Origin: Chimaeribacter californicus | GTDB taxonomy: Bacteria > Pseudomonadota > Gammaproteobacteria > Enterobacterales > Enterobacteriaceae | DNA length: 64,000 bases | Direction: 5' to 3' | Assembly: GCF_002858675.1 (NCBI RefSeq) | Contig: NZ_PJZF01000010.1 | Span: 62,001-126,000 of the forward strand | Shown here: positions 48,134 through 57,606 of the stretch, piece by piece | How positions within the stretch are numbered: position 1 is the stretch's first letter | Layout of the letters: each line of letters begins with the position of its first letter | The notes under the pieces: generated by a model | Databases searched by the model: none | Told to the model about the DNA's origin: nothing | What the model saw: only the letters and a program-made list of their open reading frames with translations | Translations under genes and position numbers: made by a program

Positions 48134-49054
48134 TCAGGGGGTGATCAACCGGCCGCGTAGCGGGCCGCTGTTGCCGCCACCGGCCAGCCGCTCCACCACC
48201 TGCCGCGCCAGGGTGTCCAGCGAATAGGTAATGGCGGGCAGCGGTTCGGCACCGGGCAGCGTTTGCGAACCGTCGAGGCTGAACACCATCATCTGTTGCG
48301 GCACCGTGCGTTGCAGCGCGGCCAGCGCGGCTATCGCCTCACGCCCCTGATGGTCGTCCGTGACCAGCAGCGCATTGCAGCCCGGATCCTGTCTGAGCAG
48401 CGTCGCCAGCGCTGCCGCCACCGGTTCGCCCGCTGTCAATAACCGCTGGCGATGGTAAGGGATCAGGTGGCTTTCCAGCGCCTGCCGGTAGCCGAGCAGG
48501 GTGTTTTCGGCGGCGTCCCCCGCCGGGTAGTTGAGCAGGGCAATGTTGCGCCGCCCCTGCGCCACCAGGTAGCGGGTGGCAGTTTCAGCGGCGAAGCGGT
48601 GGTCCACGCCGATGCTGTTGGCCGCAGCCGGGGCCAGGCAATCAAGCAGCAGCACGCTTTCCGGCAGCGGCGGCAGCGTGAAGCGTGCGCCGGTCACCAC
48701 CATCGCATCACACAGCCCGCGCCCCAGTTCACGCACCGCGTGGGCTACGCCCTCGGGATCATTGGCGAACCGCAACAGCAGGTGTTTGTTATGGCGGCGC
48801 AACTGCCCCTCCAGCGCGTAGAGGTAGCCGGTGCCCTGCTGCATATGCTCCGTGGCACAAATGACCCCGACGCAACCGGTAGACTGGCTGGTGAGTGACT
48901 GGGCAATCGCGTTCGGCTGGTAGCCGAGGATCTCGACGGCCCGTAATACCGCCTCGCGGCTCTCCTGCCGCACGCCCCGGCTGCCGCTCAGCACCCGGGA
49001 CACCGTGGCCTTTGAAACCTGCGCCAGCCGTGACACATCATTGATATTGGCCAT
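48134..49054 (-). CDS. LacI-family repressor of the beta-glucoside PTS operon
   Basis: LacI/GalR-type regulator, 306 residues, slightly short for the family. The helix-turn-helix reads INDVSRLAQVSKATVSRVLSG; the hinge is LGYQPNAIAQSLTSQ; the sensor domain follows. It is the last gene of an operon with EIIC, 6-phospho-beta-glucosidase and EIIA, 51 bases after EIIA, so local autoregulation is likely. AscG-like regulators are the nearest functional analogy; the inducer is unknown. Two LacI-type palindromes lie in front of the EIIC gene. Confidence 0.88.
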   Translation of the reverse strand: MANINDVSRLAQVSKATVSRVLSGSRGVRQESREAVLRAVEILGYQPNAIAQSLTSQSTGCVGVICATEHMQQGTGYLYALEGQLRRHNKHLLLRFANDPEGVAHAVRELGRGLCDAMVVTGARFTLPPLPESVLLLDCLAPAAANSIGVDHRFAAETATRYLVAQGRRNIALLNYPAGDAAENTLLGYRQALESHLIPYHRQRLLTAGEPVAAALATLLRQDPGCNALLVTDDHQGREAIAALAALQRTVPQQMMVFSLDGSQTLPGAEPLPAITYSLDTLARQVVERLAGGGNSGPLRGRLITP

Positions 49055-49105
49055 AGCCTGTTCCCCTTTGCGGCCCCCTGACGCGGGCCGCGCCCGCGCC
49101 GGAGG

Positions 49106-49408
49106 TCAGCGCTGATAAAGCCTGACCATCTCTTCGATCAGTTCGCGCGCCAGAATAGCATTCATCAGGTGATCCTGCGCATGCACCATAATCAGCGTCA
49201 TCGGCGTTTTACCCTCCCCCGCATCCTCTTCGATCAGCTGGGTCTGCACCCGGTGCGCGGCATGGGCATAGGTGTCGGCCTCTTTCAGCAGCGCCTGCGC
49301 CTGCTCAAAATTGCCCTCGCGCGCGGCGTACAGCGCCTCGAAACAGAGGCTGCGCGTCTGCCCGGCGTTGACGATGATTTCCATGACGGTGGTTTCCAGA
49401 TCTCTCAT
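49106..49408 (-). CDS. PTS lactose/cellobiose-type EIIA component
   Basis: All-helical EIIA of the Lac family (PTS_IIA, ChbA/LacF-like), 100 residues. The phosphorylated His is in the conserved segment MVHAQDHLMNA (about residues 75-85). It would pass phosphate from HPr to an EIIB. No EIIB gene accompanies it. The start overlaps the glucosidase stop by 4 bases (ATGA), so translation is coupled. Confidence 0.9.
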   Translation of the reverse strand: MRDLETTVMEIIVNAGQTRSLCFEALYAAREGNFEQAQALLKEADTYAHAAHRVQTQLIEEDAGEGKTPMTLIMVHAQDHLMNAILARELIEEMVRLYQR

Positions 49409-50859
49409 GATGCCTCTCCCTTAGATGTGTTGTCGTTGGCGGTAAACCCATTGTCGTTCGTGGTAAACCCATTATCAGCGGCGGTGGCAGCAAACCATTC
49501 CCCGCTCTTTTTCACGGTGCGCTGCTGGCTGGCCAGGTCAAGCTGCACCAGGCCGTAGCGGTTTTTGTATGCGTTGCACCAGGACCAGTTATCGATAAAC
49601 GTCCACATGTGGTAGCCAAGGCAGCGGCTGCCCTCCTGAATACCGCGATGCAGCCAGATCAGGTGCTCGCGCACGAATTCAATCCGGTAGTCATCCTGAA
49701 TCTGCCCCTGTTGCAGGAAGCGCTGCTCGTTCTCCACCCCCATGCCGTTTTCAGAGATAAAACAGCGCGGGTTGCCGTAGTTTTCCCGCAGGTTGGTCAG
49801 GATGTCATAAATGCCCGGTTCGTAGATTTCCCAGCCACGGTACAGGTTCATCTTGCGCCCCGGCATCTCGTAGCTCTCAAAGAACCACTCCGGCATAAAC
49901 GGGCTGTCCGGGTTGACCAGGCTGTCACGGCATTTAATGCGGCGCGGCTGGTAGTAGTTGATACCGAGCAGATCCACCACGCCTTCGGCCAGCAGCTCGC
50001 GGTCACCGTCGCGGCATGCCGGTAACTGGCCATGCTCTTTCAGCAGCGCCACCAGATCGTCCGGGTAGTGGCCGCGCAGCGCCGGGTCGAGGAAGCTACG
50101 GTTGAAGATCAGATCGGCAATATGCGCCGCCTTCACGTCCGCCGGGTTTTGTGAACGCGGGTAGGAGGGCGTCAGGTTGAGGATGATGCCGATTTGCGTG
50201 TCCGGATGGGCCTGCGGCTGTTGCTGCCAATGGCGGAAGCGGCGCACCGCCTCCGCATGGGCCAGCATGGTGTGGTAAGCGACGGTGGCGGCACGTTTGA
50301 AATCCACCACGTTCGGGTAGTGGAAGTCATAGAGGTAACCGCCCTCAACCGGCACCACCGGCTCATTAAAGGTAAACCAGTGCGCCACGCGGTCACCGAA
50401 CAGCGCAAAACAGGTGTCGGCGTAGTCGGCGTAGGCGGCCACCACTTCCCGGCTCTCCCAGCCGCCCTCCTCCTGCATGCACATCGGCATGTCGAAGTGG
50501 AACAGGTTGATAAACGGCGTGATGCCCTGCGCCAGCAGCTCATCAATCACCTGGTTATAGAACGCCACCGCCTGCGGGTTAGGCTCGCCGCGCCCGTTCG
50601 GCAGCAGCCGTGCCCAGGAGATCGAGGTGCGGAAACTGTTATGCCCGGTGCGCTTTAACAGCGCGATGTCCCCACGCCAGTGCTGGTAGAAGGTTGAAGT
50701 ATTCTGCGGGCCGACCTGTTGGTGAAAACGCCCCGGCTGCTCGCGGAACCAGCGATCCCAGATGGTTTCGCTTTTGCCGAAGTTCAGGCTGTCGCCCTCG
50801 GTTTGCGGTGCCGAGCTGGCGCTGCCCCACCAAAAATTATCCGGAAACTGATAGTGCAT
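49405..50859 (-). CDS. 6-phospho-beta-glucosidase (GH1)
   Basis: Cytoplasmic retaining hydrolase that splits phosphorylated beta-glucosides delivered by the PTS. 484 residues. Acid/base Glu is in FTFNEPVVPVEGGY and the nucleophile Glu in FISENGMG; the N-terminal FWWGSASSAPQTEG is typical of the 6-phospho group of GH1. The ATG at 50859 has AGGGA close upstream. The C-terminus is unusual: after the normal end (near KKSGEWFAA) come two tandem seven-residue repeats, NGFTTND and NGFTAND, encoded by 21-bp DNA repeats. The substrate could be cellobiose, salicin or arbutin; sequence does not decide. Confidence 0.92.
   Translation of the reverse strand: MHYQFPDNFWWGSASSAPQTEGDSLNFGKSETIWDRWFREQPGRFHQQVGPQNTSTFYQHWRGDIALLKRTGHNSFRTSISWARLLPNGRGEPNPQAVAFYNQVIDELLAQGITPFINLFHFDMPMCMQEEGGWESREVVAAYADYADTCFALFGDRVAHWFTFNEPVVPVEGGYLYDFHYPNVVDFKRAATVAYHTMLAHAEAVRRFRHWQQQPQAHPDTQIGIILNLTPSYPRSQNPADVKAAHIADLIFNRSFLDPALRGHYPDDLVALLKEHGQLPACRDGDRELLAEGVVDLLGINYYQPRRIKCRDSLVNPDSPFMPEWFFESYEMPGRKMNLYRGWEIYEPGIYDILTNLRENYGNPRCFISENGMGVENEQRFLQQGQIQDDYRIEFVREHLIWLHRGIQEGSRCLGYHMWTFIDNWSWCNAYKNRYGLVQLDLASQQRTVKKSGEWFAATAADNGFTTNDNGFTANDNTSKGEAS
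49430..49471 (-). repeat. 21-bp tandem duplication in the 3' end of the glucosidase gene
   Basis: Two adjacent 21-bp units (49430-49450 and 49451-49471), 19 of 21 bases identical, with a partial third unit following. They are in frame and add seven residues each. Confidence 0.85.
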
Positions 50860-50896
50860 GTTGTCCCTCACGTTACGTTAACGGCAAAAGCCGGAA

Positions 50897-52219
50897 TCAT
50901 TGGCTGACCGCGACACCGGCGCGTTCCTGTTGGGCGTTTTCCTGCTCCTGACGCAACAGGGTGCGCTCGTAGGCTTTCAGGAACGGGTAGTACATCACGG
51001 CGGAAAGCACCATGCAGAACAGGCACATAATCACCGGGCTGAAGGCCCAGTTGGCCGCCCAGGAGGCACCGATCGGCGCCGGGGTGGTCCATGGCGTCAG
51101 CGACACCACCTGCGCCACCCAGCCGAGTTTGGTGGCGATGTAGGCGAAGGTGGCGTTCAGCATCGGCACCAGGATGAACGGCAGGAACAGCACCGGGTTC
51201 ATGATAATCGGCGTGCCGAACAGGATCGGTTCGTTGATGTTGAAGAAGCTCGGCACCACGCCCATTTTGCCGATGGTGCGCAGGTGCACCGCCCGGCTGC
51301 GCAGCAGCAGGAACGCCAGCGGCAGGGTAGAGCCGACGCCGCCAATCAGCAGGTAGTGGTCCCAGAAGCCCTGCAGATAGATGTGCGGCAGTGCGCCGCC
51401 GGCGGAGAGCGCGCTCTGGTTCAGCGCCAGGTTGGTCATCCAGAACGGGTTCATGATGCCGGTGACAATCAGCGCGCCATGGATACCGGCAAACCACAGG
51501 ATCTGGCAGATCAGCACCGAAATCAGAATCGCCGGCAGGGAGTCTGATGCAGACACCAGCGGGGCCAAGAGGTGCATAATTGCTTCCGGGATGATCATGC
51601 CGGTGGTGGATTCGATCAGCAGGTTAAGCGGGTGCAGCGTGGCGACGATCACGATCACCGGGATCAAGATCTCAAACGATCGGGCCACGCCGGTCGGCAC
51701 CTCTTTCGGCAGGCGGATGGTGATGTTGCGTCGCTTCAGGAAGTGGTAAACCTCGGTGCAGTAGATGCCGGTCAGGATGGCGGTAAAAATGCCCTGGCCG
51801 GAGAAGTATTGCGTGGAAATGTGGCCGTCATGGTAGGGCGCGGCCACCAGCAAAAAGCCGCTGAGCGCCAGCAGCCCGGTCATGATCGGGTCGAGCTGGT
51901 ACTGTTTGCCGAGGCTGGAGCCGATGCCGACGGCGATAAAGAAGGTCATCACCCCCATGCTGAGGTTAAACGGCAGCATCAGCTGTTCGCGGTAGCGCAG
52001 CGAGAAGTCCAGCCAGGCGCGGGCGAAGCCGAGCGTGGTGTCGGCGGCAAACGGCGGGAAGATAAACACCAGCATAAACGAGCCGATGATCATAAACGGC
52101 AGCGCCGAGGTGAAGCCGTCGCGGATGGCGATAATGTATTTTTGCTGACCCAGTGCACCGGCCAGGGGGGTAATTTTTTGCTCAATTACCTCCACCATCG
52201 CCTGATATAAGCTGCTCAT
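50897..52219 (-). CDS. PTS cellobiose-type permease EIIC
   Basis: Membrane permease of the Lac (cellobiose/diacetylchitobiose) PTS family, 440 residues with about ten hydrophobic segments. Characteristic stretches are ALPFMIIGSFMLVFIFPP, WFAGIHGALIVTGIMNPFW and FFNINEPILFGTPIIMNPV, the last containing the catalytic-loop NEP(I/L)xFG motif. The ATG at 52219 (MSSLYQAMVEVIEQ) matches family starts; upstream frame extensions are not conserved. First gene of the operon EIIC, glucosidase, EIIA, LacI. Confidence 0.92.
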   Translation of the reverse strand: MSSLYQAMVEVIEQKITPLAGALGQQKYIIAIRDGFTSALPFMIIGSFMLVFIFPPFAADTTLGFARAWLDFSLRYREQLMLPFNLSMGVMTFFIAVGIGSSLGKQYQLDPIMTGLLALSGFLLVAAPYHDGHISTQYFSGQGIFTAILTGIYCTEVYHFLKRRNITIRLPKEVPTGVARSFEILIPVIVIVATLHPLNLLIESTTGMIIPEAIMHLLAPLVSASDSLPAILISVLICQILWFAGIHGALIVTGIMNPFWMTNLALNQSALSAGGALPHIYLQGFWDHYLLIGGVGSTLPLAFLLLRSRAVHLRTIGKMGVVPSFFNINEPILFGTPIIMNPVLFLPFILVPMLNATFAYIATKLGWVAQVVSLTPWTTPAPIGASWAANWAFSPVIMCLFCMVLSAVMYYPFLKAYERTLLRQEQENAQQERAGVAVSQ

Positions 52220-52327
52220 AACCCTACCCCGTTCAATCGTCCAAAAAGAAGAATCGGGCATGTTACCGCTATGCTGCATGCCATATTCCAGCCACGGCCT
52301 CTGGGCCGGGTTCTATTTGAAACAGAC

Positions 52328-52418
52328 ATGGAAACCGGTTTCCATCATCACACCGGGAATTTGGGAGCGCTTTCAAACTTCTGCTAAATACCCTATTACC
52401 ATTGTGAAGTGCTTCACG
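52328..52418 (-). promoter_or_regulatory. Control region of the beta-glucoside PTS operon
   Basis: ATGGAAACCGGTTTCCAT (52328-52345) is a perfect 18-bp palindrome. TTTGGGAGCGCTTTCAAA (52360-52377) is a second LacI-type palindrome (14 of 18 bases symmetric) whose centre is 32 bp away, about three helical turns. TGTGAAGTGCTTCACG (52403-52418) is a CRP-like site (9 of 10 key bases). On the minus strand TTGAAA (52376-52371) could be the -35, so the second palindrome would cover the promoter and the first the start of transcription. Confidence 0.65.
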
Positions 52419-52516
52419 GATTGCGCTGAAAATTCAGCCAGGCCACGGGCAGCAGGCTAACGGCAGGGCAACATGCGCGCCGGTCAGCGCGCAAAGGGAG
52501 GCAGATGCCGGGGGCA

Positions 52517-52687
52517 TCAGTACTTCATCAACACCACCAGATAGATCCCACAGATAATCACCGTCACGGCGACGGACACAATCATCGCGATCCGGCTGTC
52601 GGAGTTTTGCTTATTTTTCCAGTTCACAATGCAGCCGCCGGTAATCAGGCTACAGACCCAGCTCATTACGGCAAATGTCATCAACAT
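52517..52687 (-). CDS. Small two-helix membrane protein, unknown function
   Basis: A 56-residue open frame not matched to any protein I know. Residues 1-21 (MLMTFAVMSWVCSLITGGCIV) and 33-54 (from RIAMIVSVAVT to the C-terminal VVLM) are hydrophobic enough to span the membrane; between them is a hydrophilic loop, NWKNKQNSDS. Evidence for translation: AAGGAG 10 bases before the ATG at 52687 and a clean stop at 52517. An alternative ATG lies two codons in. It lies on the same strand as yhhW but behind the yhhW terminator, so it is probably a single-gene unit. The role is unknown. Confidence 0.65.
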   Translation of the reverse strand: MLMTFAVMSWVCSLITGGCIVNWKNKQNSDSRIAMIVSVAVTVIICGIYLVVLMKY

Positions 52688-52832
52688 AAACGCTTATCTC
52701 CTTATTGTCGTTCTCGCCAGTCAGTAATGGTAACCCTGTCATAGTCTTAGTTTAGTCGGCTCTTAGCATTCTGTGCGGCGGCACAACGATTAAGTCAGCT
52801 CACCCGTCCCGGGCACCTCTCTTTAAGGCAAT

Positions 52833-52862
52833 AAAAAAGGGCGATGCCTACGCATCGCCCTT
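52833..52862 (-). terminator. Terminator of yhhW
   Basis: AAGGGCGATGC (52837-52847), four-base loop, GCATCGCCCTT (52852-52862), an 11-bp perfect stem. On the minus strand T6 follows. It lies 30 bases after the yhhW stop. Confidence 0.92.
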
Positions 52863-52891
52863 CCCCTCTTACCGCTGGTGAGCCGCGTGGT

Positions 52892-53587
52892 TTACACCGG
52901 CGGCAGGTCAAACAGCAGCACTTCACTCTCTTCTGTGGCGCGGATGTCGAGATCCTGTTCATCCCAGACGGCGAACGCGTCACTTTTCCCGGCCGGCTGG
53001 CCGTTGACCGTCACCGCACCGCGCACCACCTGAATCCAGATGCGGCGGCCGTTTTCGATTGCGTAGCGGTTTTGCTCATCCTGTTTCAGTGCCCAGCGCC
53101 ACAGCGTCATGTCCTGGAACACTTTCAGCGAGCCGTCACGCGCATCCGGCGACAGCACCAGCTGGCGGCCCTGCGGGGCGTCAAACATCCGCTGCTCATA
53201 GCGCGGCGGCAGGCCCTGGGTGTCCGGAATGATCCAGATCTGGTAGAGGTGCAGCGGCGCATCGTCGCGGCCGTTGTACTCCGAGTGTTTCACCCCGGTA
53301 CCGGCGCTCATAATCTGGAACTCACCCGCGTGGATCTGCTCTTTGTTGCCCATGCTGTCCTGATGCTCCACAGTGCCGGAGAGCACGTAGGTCAGGATTT
53401 CCATGTCTTTATGCGGGTGGGCACCAAACCCCTGCCCGGCATCGATCACATCTTCATTAATCACCCGCAGGGCGGAGAAGCCCATAAAGCTGGGATCGTG
53501 ATAATTCGCGAATGAGAAGGTGTGCCAGCTCTCCAGCCAACCGTGATTGGCATGCCCGCGATCTTGTGCTTTGCGTAAGTAGATCAT
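52892..53587 (-). CDS. yhhW: Pirin-family protein YhhW (quercetin 2,3-dioxygenase-like)
   Basis: Bicupin of the pirin family; the E. coli homologue has quercetin dioxygenase activity in vitro, but the natural role is unclear. 231 residues. Metal ligands appear in the N-terminal cupin as GAHPHKDMEILTYVLSG (two His and a Glu nearby) and HSEYN. The ATG at 53587 gives MIYLRKAQDRGHANHGW with GGAG 8 bases upstream; a TTG two codons earlier is not conserved. In E. coli yhhX lies between yhhW and ryhB; it is missing here. Confidence 0.94.
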   Translation of the reverse strand: MIYLRKAQDRGHANHGWLESWHTFSFANYHDPSFMGFSALRVINEDVIDAGQGFGAHPHKDMEILTYVLSGTVEHQDSMGNKEQIHAGEFQIMSAGTGVKHSEYNGRDDAPLHLYQIWIIPDTQGLPPRYEQRMFDAPQGRQLVLSPDARDGSLKVFQDMTLWRWALKQDEQNRYAIENGRRIWIQVVRGAVTVNGQPAGKSDAFAVWDEQDLDIRATEESEVLLFDLPPV

Positions 53588-53732
53588 GTTCAATTCTCCT
53601 CAATGTTTTCACTTAGTCTAGCGACGGGCGGGGAATATGAAAGCGCAAAAACTTAACGCCTCTGGTCAAAAAAAGTGAATGACTTGGCGCGATTTGCGCA
53701 GGGAAATTGGGCGAAAGGAGAGGGGGCAGGCA

Positions 53733-53842
53733 AAAAAAAAGCCAGCACCCGAGCTGGCTTAAAATAATACTGGAAGCAATGTGAGCAATGTCGTGCCTTC
53801 GCAGGGAAACCTCAGCATGTCAGTGCGGTCTCCCCGGAACGC
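53733..53842 (-). ncRNA. ryhB: Iron-stress small RNA RyhB
   Basis: Hfq-dependent antisense RNA that shuts off non-essential iron-using genes when iron is scarce. The conserved pairing core GCACGACATTGCTCACATTG lies at 53796-53777 on the minus strand, followed by the CTTCCAGTATTA segment and a terminator (stem AGCCAGC/GCTGGCT, 53759-53740, then nine T). The 5' end is placed at 53842 by alignment of the Fur-box spacing with E. coli. That gives about 110 nt against 90 in E. coli; the extra length is in the 5' hairpin part. Adjacent to yhhY, as in E. coli. Confidence 0.92.
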
Positions 53843-53844
53843 AT

Positions 53845-53863
53845 GACAATAATAATCATTATC
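53845..53863. promoter_or_regulatory. Fur box of ryhB
   Basis: GACAATAATAATCATTATC matches 17 of 19 bases of the Fur consensus GATAATGATAATCATTATC. It lies directly upstream of the predicted ryhB start, so Fe-Fur would block transcription. Confidence 0.88.
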
Positions 53864-53967
53864 ATTCGTATCTGTAAAGCTCTTTTTTGCGCAAATTTTG
53901 CCTTGACCCGGAAAATAAAGCCGATAATTTAAAGGGTTATTGCCACGCACCCAACAAGGAGCCTGTT

Positions 53968-54477
53968 ATGGAGATCACCATCCGCCACGCCATCCCGGAA
54001 GATGCCGCTGCCCTGCACCGCCTTTACAGCGAACCGCCGCTGTATCGTGATACGTTGCAACTTCCCTATGCACCGGTTGCCCGCTGGGAAGAGCGCCTGA
54101 AAAACCCTGCCCCGGATACCTGCAACCTGGTCGCGCTGCTGGACGGCACCCTCGCCGGGCAACTGATGCTGAGCCATAACCCGACGCCGCGCCGCCGCCA
54201 TGTGGCGACATTCGGCATGGGCGTGTCGGCGGAGTATCAGGGGCATGGCGTCGGCAGTAAGTTGCTGGGTGCAGCGGTCGATCTCTGCGATAACTGGCTC
54301 GGCGTCCGGCGCATGGAGCTGACGGTCTACACTGACAACCACGCGGCGCTGGCGCTTTACCGTAAGTTTGGCTTTGAAATTGAAGGCACCAGCCCGCAAT
54401 TTGCCATGCGCGATGGCGTGCTGGTAGACGCGCACCATATGGGCAGGCTGAAAAGCAACATGTCCTCACCTTTATGA
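53968..54477 (+). CDS. yhhY: GNAT N-acetyltransferase YhhY
   Basis: Single-domain GNAT acetyltransferase, 169 residues. The acetyl-CoA-binding motif is visible as VSAEYQGHGVGSKLLGAAV (Q/RxxGxG/A type); the motif B region LTVYTDNHAALALYRKFGFEIEGT is typical. The ATG at 53968 has AAGGAG upstream and begins MEITIRHA, as in homologues. E. coli YhhY acetylates some amino acids and a toxic aminoacyl-nucleotide analogue; the physiological substrate here is inferred only from homology. Confidence 0.9.
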   Translation: MEITIRHAIPEDAAALHRLYSEPPLYRDTLQLPYAPVARWEERLKNPAPDTCNLVALLDGTLAGQLMLSHNPTPRRRHVATFGMGVSAEYQGHGVGSKLLGAAVDLCDNWLGVRRMELTVYTDNHAALALYRKFGFEIEGTSPQFAMRDGVLVDAHHMGRLKSNMSSPL

Positions 54478-54515
54478 ATTATGCCGCCATGATGGGCAAT
54501 TTTCGCAGTAGAATG

Positions 54516-54548
54516 CAAAAAGCCCCCCGTTAACGGGGTGGCTTTTTT
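54516..54548. terminator. Bidirectional terminator between yhhY and iolE
   Basis: The core CCCCGTTAACGGGG (54525-54538) is a perfect palindrome, extended by AGCC/GGCT, with A5 on the left and T6 on the right. Confidence 0.88.
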
Positions 54549-54577
54549 AATGCACATCTTTTGCCTGCCGGCCCGCC

Positions 54578-55474
54578 CTACAACCCGGCCACTTCCCGGA
54601 TGTAGTTGCGCGCTTTGACGGCGTACTCAAACGGGTTGGCCAGCGCCGGGTCTTGCTCCGCCTCGACCACCATCCAGCCTTTGTAGCCGCGCTGGTCCAG
54701 CAATGTGAACACCGGGCGGAAGTCGATCACCCCGTCGCCCGGCACCGTAAAGGTGCCCATGCGCACGCCGTCCAGGAAGCTGCGGCGATGCGCACGCACG
54801 TCAGCGACCTTCTCATCGCGCACATCTTTCAGGTGGATATGGTTGATGCGCGGCAGGTGTTTTTCCAGCACTGCCATCATCACCTGCTGTGAGCCTTCGG
54901 AATAGTAGAGGTGGCCGGTATCAAACAGCAGATACACATCGTCATTCACCAGCGCCATAAAGCGGTCAATCTCGGCCGGAGTCTGGATGGCGGTGCCCAT
55001 ATGGTGATGCAGGCAGACCTGCATCCCTTTTTCAGCGGCAATCTTCGCCAGCTGGTTATACCCGTCTGCTACCCGCTGCCACTCTTCGTCGGTAAAGTGC
55101 GGCTTCTCATCAAACACCGCTTTGGTGGTGCATTGGATGCTCTTGCTCTGCTCCGAGCAACCAATCACCTTTGCGCCCATCTCATGCAGGAAATTCATGT
55201 GGTTGACGAATTCGTCGATGGTCTTTTCCTTCAGGCCATCGGCGAAAAAGGTGCTGAACCAGGCGTTGCAGATGCGGATGCCGCGCGCGTCCAGCATCCG
55301 TTTCAGCAGCGCGGTATCACGCGGGTATTTGCTGCCCACCTCGCTGCCGGTAAACCCGGCCAGCGCCATTTCACTGACGCACTGCTGGAAGGTATTTTCA
55401 CTGCCCAGATCCGGCATGTCGTCGTTGGTCCAGCCAATCGGCGCGATCGCCAGTTTGATGTTGTCTTTGTTCAT
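54578..55474 (-). CDS. iolE: Myo-inosose-2 dehydratase IolE
   Basis: Removes water from scyllo-inosose to give 3D-(3,5/4)-trihydroxycyclohexane-1,2-dione, second step of inositol breakdown. 298 residues, AP-endonuclease-2-like TIM barrel. Family features include [14 protein letters not shown] at the N-terminus, [29 protein letters not shown] and [10 protein letters not shown], which supply the metal ligands. It lies 34 bases after the IolH-like gene and is the last gene of the minus-strand iol operon. Confidence 0.94.
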   Translation of the reverse strand: MNKDNIKLAIAPIGWTNDDMPDLGSENTFQQCVSEMALAGFTGSEVGSKYPRDTALLKRMLDARGIRICNAWFSTFFADGLKEKTIDEFVNHMNFLHEMGAKVIGCSEQSKSIQCTTKAVFDEKPHFTDEEWQRVADGYNQLAKIAAEKGMQVCLHHHMGTAIQTPAEIDRFMALVNDDVYLLFDTGHLYYSEGSQQVMMAVLEKHLPRINHIHLKDVRDEKVADVRAHRRSFLDGVRMGTFTVPGDGVIDFRPVFTLLDQRGYKGWMVVEAEQDPALANPFEYAVKARNYIREVAGL

Positions 55475-55508
55475 GGGTAAGCCTCGCCTGCCCGCAGGCA
55501 GGAAAACG

Positions 55509-56393
55509 TTATTTGACCAACAGTTCCCGCTCGATGCGCTCGCGGGTCTCGACAGCCTGATACTTCATTTTTTCCGGGTAACCAAACAGTGACGCCGCAA
55601 TAATTGGCTCGCCGCCCACCTTGAAGGTTTTATTGGCGAAATCCATCTCGCGCAGGGTGTTGAACAGCGTTTCGAAGTCCACTTCCCCTTCGCCGATGCC
55701 GACGTGTTGGTGTACCGCCGCGTCCACACCCGGCGGATTGACGATGTAACGGCAATGTTTGGTGTGGTTATGGGTGTCAGCGATCAGCACATGGGAGAGA
55801 TCGTCCCCGGCATAACGCAGCATGTTCGCCACGTCGCCGACGCCTTTGTCATAGAAGAAAGTGTGCGGCACGCTGTAGAGGTATTTCACGTTGTCACTAC
55901 GCAGGGACTTCACCAGATCGCAGGTTTCATTGTTCAGCTCGCAGAAATCCCACGGGTGGGACTGGATCTCCATGCGGATGCCTTCACGTTCGATGATCGG
56001 CAGCAGCTCCTCCATGGACTTGTACCACAGCTCCTCGCAGATCTCCGGTTCGTTCGGGTTACCGGCCAGCTCGGTGTTAATCACCTGCACGCCCATCTCG
56101 ACGGCGATCTCAATCATGCGTTTCCAGTTCTTCACCGCGGCCACGCGGCGATCCTCACCGGGGCCGGACCAGCGGTACACCACGATAAACGACGAGATCT
56201 CGACGCCGGTCGCCTTCAGCGCATTGCGGTATTCTGTGATCACCTCACGGCTGGCTTTCGGGTGCTTGTAGAACGGGTTGATCTGCGGGTGCGGCGACTG
56301 CTCGATGTATTTGTAGCCCCACTCCGCCACCTGATGGACCATCCTGGTAATGCCCATGTCCTTGATGACGTCGACATCAAACGCGATTTTCAT
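55509..56393 (-). CDS. iolH: Sugar phosphate isomerase/epimerase, IolH-like
   Basis: TIM-barrel protein of the xylose-isomerase-like superfamily, 294 residues. It begins [19 protein letters not shown] and has EIQSHPWDF and [10 protein letters not shown] with probable metal ligands. It corresponds to the proteins called IolH in inositol clusters, whose precise reaction is not established; an IolI-type inosose isomerase role is the alternative. It lies between iolG and iolE, which makes an inositol function very likely. The symbol is tentative. Confidence 0.78.
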   Translation of the reverse strand: MKIAFDVDVIKDMGITRMVHQVAEWGYKYIEQSPHPQINPFYKHPKASREVITEYRNALKATGVEISSFIVVYRWSGPGEDRRVAAVKNWKRMIEIAVEMGVQVINTELAGNPNEPEICEELWYKSMEELLPIIEREGIRMEIQSHPWDFCELNNETCDLVKSLRSDNVKYLYSVPHTFFYDKGVGDVANMLRYAGDDLSHVLIADTHNHTKHCRYIVNPPGVDAAVHQHVGIGEGEVDFETLFNTLREMDFANKTFKVGGEPIIAASLFGYPEKMKYQAVETRERIERELLVK

Positions 56394-56448
56394 GGTGTCT
56401 CCCTAAGTCAGTGTTACAGCAGCCGGGCCGCAGCCCGGCAAAAAGAGG

Positions 56449-57495
<1,047 letters not shown>

Positions 57496-57606
57496 TCACG
57501 GGCTGCCCGCCCGCATACGTTTTCTTCATCGCATACGGCTTAATTGCGCTTAAGGGTATAAAAGGGGTGACGCGGTAGATCCGGGCAGCCGGGGCCGCCC
57601 GCCGGC

